NCBI GenBank assembly: GCA_031556725.1
Contig: JAVBSL010000015.1
Location: 33,290-97,289 of the forward strand
Direction: 5' to 3'
Length of the DNA: 64,000 nt
DNA from: UBA935 sp031556725
Lineage (GTDB): Bacteria > Bacillota > Clostridia > Lachnospirales > Lachnospiraceae
Part shown: piece by piece, positions 44,723-53,224 of the stretch
Layout of the letters: every line of letters starts with the position of its first letter
How positions within the stretch are numbered: the first letter of the stretch is position 1
Translations under genes and position numbers: made by a program
Notes under the pieces: model-generated
What the model was told of the DNA's origin: nothing
Database searches by the model: none
Seen by the model: the letters and a program-made list of their open reading frames with translations, nothing else

Positions 44723-46032
44723 TGGACGGAATGTTATCCCAAGACGAAATTAATGCGCTGTTAAGCGGCATGAGCTTGTCGGATGATGCACCAGCAGAAC
44801 CCGTTTTACCGGCAGAATCCGTTTCATCAGCAGTTGATACTACGTTGCTGACAAATGAAGAAAGAGATGCCATTGGTGAAATAGCTAATATCAGTATGGG
44901 GTCTTCAGCAACTACTCTCTATGCACTGGTTAATCGTAAGGTCAATATCACAACGCCGGAGGTAACTCTTGCTAATTGGGATACAGTTATAGCAGATTAT
45001 GAAAAACCCTGTGTTTTTATACAGATCAGATATACGACAGGACTGGACGGCTCCAATATTATGGTCTTGAAAGAATCGGATGTTAAGATTATAACCGATT
45101 TGATGATGGGTGGAGACGGCAGTAACATAGAAGGTGAATTGGGGGAATTGCACTTAAGTGCGATTTCGGAAGCCATGAACCAGATGATGGGAGCAGCGGC
45201 TACGTCTCTTTCGACAATGTTAGACCGAGTAATTGATATCAGCCCGCCGGAAGCAAGTCTTGTGGATTTGATAGAGTTCGCGGACGGTGGTGATATAGCA
45301 TCTTTCTTAAGCGGCACATTTGTAAAAATAGCCTTTAAGATGCAAATAGGGGATTTGGTTGACAGCACGATCATGCAACTTTACCCGGTAGATTTTGCAA
45401 GAACTTTATATGAAACATTTGTCAGCACCCAAACAGGTGCGCCGGTAAGCAGCGCGGCTCCGGAGCCGCAGCCGTATGTACCGCCGGCTGCTGAAATACC
45501 GCCGCCGATGGCAGCGGATGCCGGAATGGGAATGCCGCAGATGGATATGCCCGGGATGGGAATGCCGCAGATGGATATGCCTGGAATGGGAATGCCTCAG
45601 ATGGGAATGCCGCAAATGGGTATGGGAATGCCCCAGATGGGAATGCCTCAGATGGGAATGCCGCAAATGGGTATGGGAATGCCTCAGATGGGAATGCCGC
45701 AAATGGGTATGGGAATGCCGCAAATGGGAATGCCTCAGATGAATATCCAGCCGGCGCAGTTTCAAAGTTTTTCCAATGACTATAGTACGATGCCGGGGCA
45801 GGAAAATATTGGTTTGATCATGGATGTGCCCCTGCAGGTGACGGTAGAACTGGGAAGAACGGTTAAATCAATTTCAGATATACTTGATTTTACACCGGGA
45901 ACCATTATAGAGCTTGATAAAATAGCCGGTGAGCCTATAGATGTTTTAGTGAATGGTAAATTTGTAGCCAAAGGTGAAGTTGTAGTCATCGAGGAAAGTT
46001 TCGGTGTTCGTGTAACGGAAATCATAAAATAA
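44722..46032 (+). CDS. fliY: Flagellar switch phosphatase FliY (CheC-like and FliN domains)
   Basis: FliY combines a CheY-P phosphatase with the FliN part of the C ring. The 436-residue product has a FliM-like N-terminal peptide (MLSQDEINALLSGMSLSDD), a CheC-like domain with two active-site motifs (EERDAIGEIANISMGSSA and ISEAMNQMMGAAATSL), and a C-terminal FliN/SpoA domain (DVPLQVTVELGRTVKSI to the end). Between them, residues about 268-341 form a linker made mainly of MGMPQM units with MDMPG variants. Most FliY proteins have a plainer linker. The linker DNA is a tandem repeat (45523-45741) of ATGGGAATGCC-type units in multiples of three. Confidence 0.94.
   Translation: MDGMLSQDEINALLSGMSLSDDAPAEPVLPAESVSSAVDTTLLTNEERDAIGEIANISMGSSATTLYALVNRKVNITTPEVTLANWDTVIADYEKPCVFIQIRYTTGLDGSNIMVLKESDVKIITDLMMGGDGSNIEGELGELHLSAISEAMNQMMGAAATSLSTMLDRVIDISPPEASLVDLIEFADGGDIASFLSGTFVKIAFKMQIGDLVDSTIMQLYPVDFARTLYETFVSTQTGAPVSSAAPEPQPYVPPAAEIPPPMAADAGMGMPQMDMPGMGMPQMDMPGMGMPQMGMPQMGMGMPQMGMPQMGMPQMGMGMPQMGMPQMGMGMPQMGMPQMNIQPAQFQSFSNDYSTMPGQENIGLIMDVPLQVTVELGRTVKSISDILDFTPGTIIELDKIAGEPIDVLVNGKFVAKGEVVVIEESFGVRVTEIIK
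45523..45741 (+). repeat. Tandem repeat inside fliY
   Basis: Near-identical 12-15 base units (ATGGGAATGCC(G/T)CA(G/A)) recur through this stretch, grouped into longer repeats containing CAAATGGGTATGGGAATGCC. All units keep the reading frame, so slippage would change only linker length. The encoded peptide is almost entirely Met, Gly, Pro and Gln. Confidence 0.9.
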
Positions 46033-46052
46033 ACAGTTAGGAGAAAAGAAAC

Positions 46053-46415
46053 ATGGCGAAAAATATTTTGATTGTGGATGATGCAGCATTTATGAGGATG
46101 ATGATTAAGGATATCCTTACAAAAAATGGGTATAATGTTGCAGGAGAAGCAGAAAACGGATTAAAGGCAATTGAGAAGTTTAATGAATTGCAGCCGGATT
46201 TGGTTCTTATGGACATAACCATGCCGGAAATGGATGGGATTGCAGCACTGAAGCAAATAAAGGCAGCTCATGCTTCTGCACTGGTAATTATGTGTTCGGC
46301 AATGGGTCAGCAGGCAATGGTTATTGAATCTATTCAGGCCGGCGCAAAAGATTTTATTGTTAAGCCTTTTCAGGCTGAGCGTGTTTTGGAAGCTGTGAAG
46401 AAAGTAGTAGGATAA
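46053..46415 (+). CDS. cheY: Chemotaxis response regulator CheY
   Basis: CheY carries the signal from CheA to the motor. The 120-residue single-domain receiver shows the acidic pocket D9-D10, the phosphorylation site D54 in VLMDITMPEMDG, S82 in MCSAMGQ and K104 in IVKPFQ. Position directly after fliY, its phosphatase, is typical of Firmicutes. AGGAGAAA lies upstream. Confidence 0.95.
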   Translation: MAKNILIVDDAAFMRMMIKDILTKNGYNVAGEAENGLKAIEKFNELQPDLVLMDITMPEMDGIAALKQIKAAHASALVIMCSAMGQQAMVIESIQAGAKDFIVKPFQAERVLEAVKKVVG

Positions 46416-46416
46416 G

Positions 46417-46773
46417 ATGTTACTTGCATTGTCTGAGAGTACAAATGGAGTTTTACAATTCATAACAGTATTGATTATATTTATTTTTGTTGTGGTGATC
46501 ACCCTTTTTACCACCAGATGGATAGCTAACTATCAGAAGGATAAGTCTGCCGGTGCCAACATAGAGGTCATTGAGACGCACAGAGTAACAAACAATAAAT
46601 ATATTCAAATTATCAGAATGGGTGAAAAATATTTTGCAATTGCGATTGGAAAAGATGAAATCACCTTTCTGACTGAGTTGCAGGAAGATGAAATCCATAT
46701 TCAGGAAAAAACAAGTGAGCCGATGCCGGATTTTGCAAGTATTTTGGAAAAAATAAAAAACCATAAGAAGTAG
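46417..46773 (+). CDS. fliO: Flagellar biosynthesis protein FliO
   Basis: FliO assists assembly of the export gate. The 118-residue product has one membrane helix (FITVLIIFIFVVVITLFTTR, about residues 13-32) and a short cytoplasmic domain (NIEVIETHRVTNNKYIQIIR, EKYFAIAIGKDEITFL) matching FliO/FliZ of Firmicutes. It starts one base after the cheY stop and precedes fliP by 10 bases. Confidence 0.85.
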   Translation: MLLALSESTNGVLQFITVLIIFIFVVVITLFTTRWIANYQKDKSAGANIEVIETHRVTNNKYIQIIRMGEKYFAIAIGKDEITFLTELQEDEIHIQEKTSEPMPDFASILEKIKNHKK

Positions 46774-46783
46774 GCGAAAGTGT

Positions 46784-47647
46784 ATGAAAAAGATTTTTGC
46801 CGTAGTAACGAAGATTATATGCCTGCTGTCTATAGCGGGCATATTATGCATTGTTCCTTCCCAGAAGGCGTACGCAGCACTAGATACCAATCAGACCGGA
46901 ACCACGGATGAACGGACGGCAATCAATGAGGCAGGAACAGCAGGATCGGCAGATGACCTGAAAGAATTAAATATAGCAAATACAGTAACAGTGACCTATG
47001 ATAACGGGAACGGTCAAATTAATGGTGCTTTGCGCATATTGATTACCCTTACCTTGATTTCATTGGCACCTATAATGCTGATATTGCTGACCTCGTTTAC
47101 AAGAATTATTATTGTTCTGCATTTTACGAGGGCAGCTCTTAATACCCAAACAGCTCCGCCGAATCAGGTACTGCTTGGGTTAGCTTTGTTCTTGACATTT
47201 TTTATTATGAGCCCGACAATTACCCAGATTAACAATGAAGCAGTCATTCCTTTTGAAGCAGGCGAAATTGATCAGAAAGAAGCTTTGGAAAGAGGAATGG
47301 CACCTTTACGTGAGTTTATGTATACGCAAACTAAGACAAAGGATGTAAAGCTGTTTATGGAAATCAGTAAAACCGAGTGGGATGCGGAGCAGAGCCTTGA
47401 CGCCATTCCTAATTCGGTATTGATTCCCAGTTTTGTTATAGGTGAGTTGAGGGCCGCTTTTATTATTGGATTTTTAATTTATATTCCGTTTATTGTTATC
47501 GATATGGTAGTGGCGTCAACCTTGATGAGTATGGGTATGATGATGCTTCCGCCGACAACCATATCCATGCCGTTTAAGATTTTATTATTTGTCATGGCTG
47601 ACGGATGGAATTTGATTATCGGTGAAGTTGTAAAAACTTATTATTAG
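46784..47647 (+). CDS. fliP: Flagellar export gate protein FliP
   Basis: FliP forms the core of the type III export channel. The 287-residue product has a cleavable signal (residues 1-30, ending SQKAYA), then the family blocks LMILLTSFTRIIIVLHF-like (here LILLTSFTRIIIVLHFTRAA), TAPPNQVLLGLALFLTFFIM, and VLIPSFVIGELRAAFIIGF plus MMLPPTTISMPFKILLFVM. A normal member of the family. Confidence 0.96.
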   Translation: MKKIFAVVTKIICLLSIAGILCIVPSQKAYAALDTNQTGTTDERTAINEAGTAGSADDLKELNIANTVTVTYDNGNGQINGALRILITLTLISLAPIMLILLTSFTRIIIVLHFTRAALNTQTAPPNQVLLGLALFLTFFIMSPTITQINNEAVIPFEAGEIDQKEALERGMAPLREFMYTQTKTKDVKLFMEISKTEWDAEQSLDAIPNSVLIPSFVIGELRAAFIIGFLIYIPFIVIDMVVASTLMSMGMMMLPPTTISMPFKILLFVMADGWNLIIGEVVKTYY

Positions 47648-47681
47648 CTGTAGTTTGGATTAGAGAAGGGAGTTAAAGGGT

Positions 47682-47951
47682 ATGTCAGTAGGAGAAGTGA
47701 CCACGGTATCAGGAACGGCAATATTTTTAATTATCAAGACGGCAGCACCGGTGCTATTGGTATCCTTGGTTGTTGGTCTGGCGGTTAGTATATTTCAAAC
47801 GGTAACATCTATTCAGGAGCAGACTTTAACCTTTGTGCCGAAGATTTTAGCGGAGTTTTTAGCAATTATTTTGTTAGGACATTGGATGATGAACAATATG
47901 GTTGGATTTATGGTGGAGTTATGGAGTGATTTCAGTGTCTATATAAGGTAG
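47682..47951 (+). CDS. fliQ: Flagellar export gate protein FliQ
   Basis: FliQ is a small subunit of the export gate. The 89-residue product has two membrane helices (around 15-38 and 55-72) with LLVSLVVGLAVSIFQTVTSI and QEQTLTFVPKILAE, the family signatures. It is followed by two tandem hairpins before fliR. Confidence 0.95.
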   Translation: MSVGEVTTVSGTAIFLIIKTAAPVLLVSLVVGLAVSIFQTVTSIQEQTLTFVPKILAEFLAIILLGHWMMNNMVGFMVELWSDFSVYIR

Positions 47952-47953
47952 TA

Positions 47954-47994
47954 AGTTCAGCACAGCTGAACTGGAAGAACGCAGAGCGTTCTTC
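47954..47994. repeat. Two tandem perfect hairpins between fliQ and fliR
   Basis: Hairpin 1: AGTTCAGC (47954-47961), loop ACA, GCTGAACT (47965-47972). Hairpin 2: GAAGAACGC (47974-47982), loop AGA, GCGTTCTTC (47986-47994). Both stems are perfect (8 and 9 bp). There is no T-run; the fliR ribosome site GGAG follows at 47998-48001. They probably act at the RNA level, for example in stability or in access to the fliR start. Confidence 0.85.
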
Positions 47995-48007
47995 TGTGGA
48001 GAAATAC

Positions 48008-48787
48008 ATGTTGGACTTAACGTTTTCGTTTGTTGATTTAGAATATTTTTTGCTTATTTTTGTAAGGGTCACTTGCTTTATTTATATTGCCCCCTTTTTT
48101 GGAATGAGCAACACGCCCAATAGAGTAAAAATCGGATTGGGCTTATTTATTGCCTATTTAATCGATCAATCGATGCCCCATACGGAAGTTGTGTATTCTA
48201 CCCTTTTTGGCTTTTCCATTGTGGTCATGAAAGAGGCGGTTACCGGTTTTTTGATTGGATTCGGTGCTAATTTGTGTACCACGATAGTAGCGTTTGCCGG
48301 ACATATTGCGGATATGGAAATGGGCTTGTCGATGGTATCTTTATTTGACCCTGCGACCAAGCAGCAGACCAGTATAACCGGTGTATATTATAATTATACA
48401 ATTATGCTGATGCTGATTGTCAGCGGAATGCACCGCTATTTATTGCAGGCACTGATTGATACATTTACATTAATTCCCATCAATGGAGCGGTATTTAGGA
48501 TAGACGCAATCATACGAACTATGGTACAATTTTTAGGAGACTATGTAGTAATCGGATTTCGAATTTGTCTGCCGATTTTTGCCACGATTATACTGGTTAA
48601 TGCCGTTCTGGGAATGTTGGCAAAGGTGTCACCGCAGCTTAATATGTTTGCGGTGGGAATCCAGATTAAAGTACTGGTTGGCCTTTCCGTTCTTTTTGTG
48701 ACGGTGGGGATGATGCCCGGAGCCGCAAATTTTATTTTTGAAGAAATGAAAAAAATGATAAAAGCTTTTGTGGGAGTTATGATTTGA
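48008..48787 (+). CDS. fliR: Flagellar export gate protein FliR
   Basis: FliR completes the FliPQR gate. The 259-residue product has six or so membrane segments, with RVTCFIYIAPFFGMSNTPNR-like opening and EAVTGFLIGFGANLC and the later ISPQLNMFAVG-like KVSPQLNMFAVGIQIKVLVG. ATG 48008 is chosen because GGAG lies six bases upstream; a GTG at 47996 overlaps that site. The stop overlaps the flhB start region. Confidence 0.95.
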   Translation: MLDLTFSFVDLEYFLLIFVRVTCFIYIAPFFGMSNTPNRVKIGLGLFIAYLIDQSMPHTEVVYSTLFGFSIVVMKEAVTGFLIGFGANLCTTIVAFAGHIADMEMGLSMVSLFDPATKQQTSITGVYYNYTIMLMLIVSGMHRYLLQALIDTFTLIPINGAVFRIDAIIRTMVQFLGDYVVIGFRICLPIFATIILVNAVLGMLAKVSPQLNMFAVGIQIKVLVGLSVLFVTVGMMPGAANFIFEEMKKMIKAFVGVMI

Positions 48788-49896
48788 TTTTAGAATATAA
48801 TCTGCAATTTTTTGCAAAGGATGGTCCCGGCGGTGAAAAGACCGAGCCGGCTACCAGTAAAAAGTTAAATGACGCAAGAAAAGAAGGACAGGTAGCCAAA
48901 AGTAAAGAAATAGCAAATGCTTTTGGTCTGCTGGCACTTTTTTTGGTTATCAAATTTTATGCAGGTTATATGGGAGCAAGTTTTAAAGATTATTTTGCGG
49001 CGGTATATAATCGGATTCCGGAGGTTGTAAAGCTATATGACGGTGAGGTGCCGGTGTCAACCATACGAACGATATTCATCAATATGATTGGTGAGTTTGT
49101 ACTGATCGTGGGGCCGATTATGTTGGTTGCTTTTCTGGTGGCATTTCTATGTGATGTGGCGCAGGTGGGCTGGAAACCTACCAGTAAGCCGATGAAGCCC
49201 AAGTTCAGTAAGCTGAATCCGATCAAAGGGTTCAGTAAGATATTTTCTAAAAACTCCATTGTGGAATTGATTAAAGCAATTGCCAAGATCGGAATTATCG
49301 GTTATGTGGCTTATACATATTTGATGGATAAGGAAGAAGAAATTTATCTTTTGTATGATATTTCTCTTAATCAGGCGATTGGATTGATCGGAGAACTGGT
49401 AACTGATCTGGGAATCAGAATTTCGATGCTGTATATGATTATTGCCTTTACGGATTTTGCTTATCAAAAATGGAAATTTAAAGATGATCAGAAGATGACC
49501 AAGCAGGAAGTACAGGCTGAGTATAAGAATGCGGAAGGTGATCCGCAGGTAAAGTCCCAACAGAGGCGAAGAATGATGCAGGCTTCTCAGCGGCGAATGA
49601 TGCAGCAATTGCCGGAAGCTGATGTGGTTATTACCAACCCTACGCACTATGCGGTAGCTATTAAGTATGACGGAGAAAAATATGATGCCCCGGTCGTACT
49701 GGCGAAGGGTGAGAACTATCTGGCGCTGAAGATCAAAGAAGTTGCAAAAGAGCATAATATTGAAATTGTAGAAAACAAACCCTTAGCCAGAATGTTATAT
49801 GCTAATGTGGAGGTAGGCGGTTTTGTGCCGCCGGAGTTATATCAGGCAGTGGCGGAAATACTGGCGATGGTATACCATATGCAGGGAAAAGTGTGA
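48784..49896 (+). CDS. flhB: Flagellar export switch protein FlhB
   Basis: FlhB is the substrate-specificity switch of the export gate. The 370-residue product starts at TTG 48784, overlapping the fliR end, with GGGAG upstream; it reads MILEYNLQFFAKDGPGGEKT, the usual clostridial opening. Four membrane helices and the cytoplasmic autocleavage site NPTH (N285-H288) are present. The rare start and overlap suggest coupling to fliR translation. Confidence 0.95.
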   Translation: MILEYNLQFFAKDGPGGEKTEPATSKKLNDARKEGQVAKSKEIANAFGLLALFLVIKFYAGYMGASFKDYFAAVYNRIPEVVKLYDGEVPVSTIRTIFINMIGEFVLIVGPIMLVAFLVAFLCDVAQVGWKPTSKPMKPKFSKLNPIKGFSKIFSKNSIVELIKAIAKIGIIGYVAYTYLMDKEEEIYLLYDISLNQAIGLIGELVTDLGIRISMLYMIIAFTDFAYQKWKFKDDQKMTKQEVQAEYKNAEGDPQVKSQQRRRMMQASQRRMMQQLPEADVVITNPTHYAVAIKYDGEKYDAPVVLAKGENYLALKIKEVAKEHNIEIVENKPLARMLYANVEVGGFVPPELYQAVAEILAMVYHMQGKV

Positions 49897-49977
49897 TGTA
49901 ATCTACTATATATGGCAAAAAGTGTGGAAATTTATTTTATATTGTGGTAAAATCTTAAGAGGAAAGGAGTCGAAAAC

Positions 49978-52011
49978 ATGAAAAGAACGGATTTTATTGT
50001 TGCGTTATATTTAGTACTGGCGTTTGTTATGTTTATTGTGCCTATTCCTAATCAGCTGCTGGATATTTTACTGGCCTTTAATATTGCCGTTGCGTTTGCG
50101 ATTATGTTTGGCTGTATGTTTTCCAAGGAAGTATTGGATATGGGATATTTCCCAACAATTCTGTTGTTTACGACTATCTTTCGAATTGCCTTGAACGTAT
50201 CCTCTACCAGGCTTATTTTATCCACCGGTGATCCGGGAAACGTTGTGGCAACTTTCGGTAATTTCGTAGGCGGCGGCGATATTATTATCGGAGCCATAGT
50301 CTTTATTATTTTGATTTTAATTCAGTTTATGGTTATCAATAAAGGTTCTGAACGTGTGGCTGAGGTAACCGCAAGATTTACCCTGGATGCAATGCCGGGT
50401 AAACAGATGGCTATAGATGCTGACTTGAATACCGGTGCCATTACCGATGCGCAAGCGAAGGAACTGCGTGACAAGATTCAGGAAGAATCCAGCTTCTTCG
50501 GATCCATGGATGGTGCGGTTAAGTATGTTAAGGGAGATGCCGTAGCAGGCTTGATCCTTACGGTCATCAATATTGTCGGCGGTATTGCCATGGGCGTACT
50601 CAGACAGGACATGGAGATCATGGATGCTTTAAATAAATACGGAATTCTGACCATGGGTGATGGACTGGTAAGCCAGATTCCCTCTCTTTTGATTTCACTC
50701 TCCACCGGTATTTTGGTAACCAAGGGTTCTAAAAAGGCGGATTTTGGTTCGGCTTTGATCGGTCAGCTTTTTGGCGTGCCAAAGGTTTTATACATGGTTG
50801 GCGCGGTGATTGCTGCGTTGGGACTGGTTACGCCTCTTAACACAATGCTTTTCCTGGGATTGGGATTGATTTTTATTGTTAGTGGCCGGATAATTGCCGG
50901 TAGTATTGAAACAGCCAATATTGAAGCTGAAATAGATATGGAGGAAGCATCGGCGGAGGAAATCCGACAGCCGGAAAACGTTACCAGTTTATTGCAGGTC
51001 GATCCTGTGGAACTGGAATTCGGATACGGTATCATTCCCCTGGCCGATGTGAATCAGGGCGGGGATTTACTGGACCGCGTGGTTATGATCAGAAGGCAGA
51101 TTGCCCTGGAGCTGGGGACGGTGGTTCCGATTATTCGTTTGCGTGATAACATACAATTAAACCCTAACCAATATATTATTAAGATAAAAGGAATTCAGGT
51201 AAGTGAGGGAGAAATTCTGTTTGATCATTATATGGCTATGAATCCGGGCTATGTAGAGGAGGAAATCACAGGAATTCCTACCTTTGAGCCTTCTTTCCAT
51301 CTGCCGGCTATCTGGATTACGGAAGGACAGCGGGAACGCGCGGAAAGTATGGGTTATACGGTTGTTGATCCGCCGTCGATTATTGCTACTCATTTAACAG
51401 AAATCATTCGTCAGTATATTGCCGAACTGCTTACCAGACAGGATGTTCAGAATCTGGTTAATAATATGAAGGAAACCCATCCGTCATTGGTTGAAGAACT
51501 GGTACCCAAACTGTTGGGACTCGGTGAGGTGCAAAAAGTCCTTCAAAACTTACTGAAGGAAGGGATTTCCATTCGTGATCTGCTGTCGATCTTTGAGACG
51601 CTGGCTGATTATGCATCCACCACCAGAGATACGGATATCTTAACGGAATATGTGCGTCAGAGCTTGAAAAGAGCAATTTCCAGTAAATTTTTCCCGTCTA
51701 ATGAAACCACCAGTGTGGTGACGCTGGATCCGAAAATGGAACAGGAGATTATGGCGAATGTGAAGCAGACTGAGCAGGGGGCTTATTTGACCCTGGATCC
51801 GGAAACTACCAAAACGTTGATGGGTTCAGTGGGCAACGAGGTAAAGAAACTGGAAAATCTGGGCAAGAACCCGATTGTCATCACATCCCCCATTGTTCGG
51901 ATGTATTTCAAACGTTTAACAGAGGATTATTTCAAAGACTTGATCGTTGTATCGTATAACGAAATCGACAGTAATGTGGAATTACAGTCTGTTGGGATGG
52001 TGACAGCATGA
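49978..52011 (+). CDS. flhA: Flagellar export protein FlhA
   Basis: FlhA is the large export-gate protein that docks chaperones and uses the proton gradient. The 677-residue product has about eight N-terminal membrane helices, the FHIPEP-type signature ALNVSSTRLILSTG and GKQMAIDADLNTGAI, and a long cytoplasmic C-terminal domain. AAAGGAGT precedes the ATG after an 81-base A/T-rich gap in which no clear promoter is seen. flhF overlaps its end. Confidence 0.97.
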   Translation: MKRTDFIVALYLVLAFVMFIVPIPNQLLDILLAFNIAVAFAIMFGCMFSKEVLDMGYFPTILLFTTIFRIALNVSSTRLILSTGDPGNVVATFGNFVGGGDIIIGAIVFIILILIQFMVINKGSERVAEVTARFTLDAMPGKQMAIDADLNTGAITDAQAKELRDKIQEESSFFGSMDGAVKYVKGDAVAGLILTVINIVGGIAMGVLRQDMEIMDALNKYGILTMGDGLVSQIPSLLISLSTGILVTKGSKKADFGSALIGQLFGVPKVLYMVGAVIAALGLVTPLNTMLFLGLGLIFIVSGRIIAGSIETANIEAEIDMEEASAEEIRQPENVTSLLQVDPVELEFGYGIIPLADVNQGGDLLDRVVMIRRQIALELGTVVPIIRLRDNIQLNPNQYIIKIKGIQVSEGEILFDHYMAMNPGYVEEEITGIPTFEPSFHLPAIWITEGQRERAESMGYTVVDPPSIIATHLTEIIRQYIAELLTRQDVQNLVNNMKETHPSLVEELVPKLLGLGEVQKVLQNLLKEGISIRDLLSIFETLADYASTTRDTDILTEYVRQSLKRAISSKFFPSNETTSVVTLDPKMEQEIMANVKQTEQGAYLTLDPETTKTLMGSVGNEVKKLENLGKNPIVITSPIVRMYFKRLTEDYFKDLIVVSYNEIDSNVELQSVGMVTA

Positions 52012-53222
52012 TTATTAAGAAATTTCAAGGCAAAACCGAAGCAGAAGCAGTTGAAAGTGCCAAAAAAGAATTAGGCAGCAATGTCGTTGTCATGAATGTC
52101 CGCAATGTAAAAAAGAAGGGGATTCTCAGCTTTTTCAGTCCCCAGATGGTGGAAGTTACGGTGGCATTGGAAGAAGAAAGTGAACGCTACGGTGCCGGCA
52201 ATATTAAAAAAGAAGAAAAACCTTTGGAGCCGGCGGCAGTATCCAGACCACCGCAAAAATTGGATATTATTGTGGAAGATAATAGTCCCCTGGTGACAGA
52301 AAATCAGGCCAAAGGGAATTTTGATCTTGAGGGAAAATTAGACAGTCTGCATTCTTTGCTGGAACAGCAGTTACAGAAGCCGGAAGAAGAACGGCCGGAA
52401 GAGCCGGAAAAAGAAGATCATAATGAAATGTACGTTTTTATGCGTTTGCTTTATAACACCATGTTGGATAATGAAGTGAACGAAAAATATGCCAATCAGA
52501 TCATTGATGAAATAGAAAAGAATAATAAGCCGAATATGCCTTTTGATTATGCCCTTTCCAATACTTATCAGAAGATGATTCTGAAATTTGGAAAGCCGGC
52601 GGTTATTTCTCCGGCCCAAGGCGGTCCGAAGGTGGTTTTTTTTATCGGCCCAACCGGTGTGGGTAAAACTACAACGATTGCCAAAATAGCGTCTAAGTTC
52701 AGCGTGGATCAGCAAAAAAAAGTAGCTCTTTTGACGGCCGACACCTACCGGATAGCGGCAGCGGAGCAGCTAAAGACATATGCCAATATTTTAGAAGTTC
52801 CCTTCCGGGTTATCTATACCAAGGAAGAGGTCGGGCAGGCTATGCTGGATTTTAAAGATTATGACTATATTTTAGTAGATACGGCCGGACATTCCCATCA
52901 AAACGAGGCTCAGCGGGAAAATATGAACAGCTTTATACATTCGGTTGACGGGATGGTCGAGAAGGAAGTATTTCTGGTGTTAAGTGCGACAACGAAATAC
53001 CGGGATCTGGTGAGTATCGCCAATACCTATTCCGAAATGACCGACTATAAACTGATTTTCACCAAATTGGATGAAACTACAACATTGGGAAATCTATTAA
53101 ATTTGAAACTATATACCGGTGCAGCTTTATCCTATGTAACCTGTGGACAGAATGTTCCGGATGACATTGAAGATTTCAATCCGCAAAAGACAGTAAAACA
53201 ATTGCTTGGGGGAAGAAGATAA
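52008..53222 (+). CDS. flhF: Flagellar placement SRP-type GTPase FlhF
   Basis: FlhF recruits early flagellar parts to the assembly site. The 404-residue product has a basic/acidic N-terminal region, an alpha-helical N domain, and the SRP-like G domain with GPTGVGKTTTIAKIA (P-loop at residue 214), LLTADTYRIAAAEQL, LVDTAGHSHQN and IFTKLDETT. It overlaps flhA by four bases and lies two bases before its partner flhG. Confidence 0.96.
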   Translation: MIIKKFQGKTEAEAVESAKKELGSNVVVMNVRNVKKKGILSFFSPQMVEVTVALEEESERYGAGNIKKEEKPLEPAAVSRPPQKLDIIVEDNSPLVTENQAKGNFDLEGKLDSLHSLLEQQLQKPEEERPEEPEKEDHNEMYVFMRLLYNTMLDNEVNEKYANQIIDEIEKNNKPNMPFDYALSNTYQKMILKFGKPAVISPAQGGPKVVFFIGPTGVGKTTTIAKIASKFSVDQQKKVALLTADTYRIAAAEQLKTYANILEVPFRVIYTKEEVGQAMLDFKDYDYILVDTAGHSHQNEAQRENMNSFIHSVDGMVEKEVFLVLSATTKYRDLVSIANTYSEMTDYKLIFTKLDETTTLGNLLNLKLYTGAALSYVTCGQNVPDDIEDFNPQKTVKQLLGGRR

Positions 53223-53224
53223 AG

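Noticed and set aside
45523..45741. CRISPR array
   Set aside because: The repeats are short, contiguous, in frame and have no unique spacers; they belong to fliY. No cas genes are present.
45406..45765. Minus-strand frame encoding many HLRHS-type repeats
   Set aside because: This is the reverse reading of the fliY MGMPQM repeat. Its His-rich pattern follows directly from the codons of the real gene.
49897..49977. Promoter in the flhB-flhA gap
   Set aside because: The gap is A/T-rich with a TAAAAT, but no convincing -35 at the right distance was found, and no terminator precedes it.
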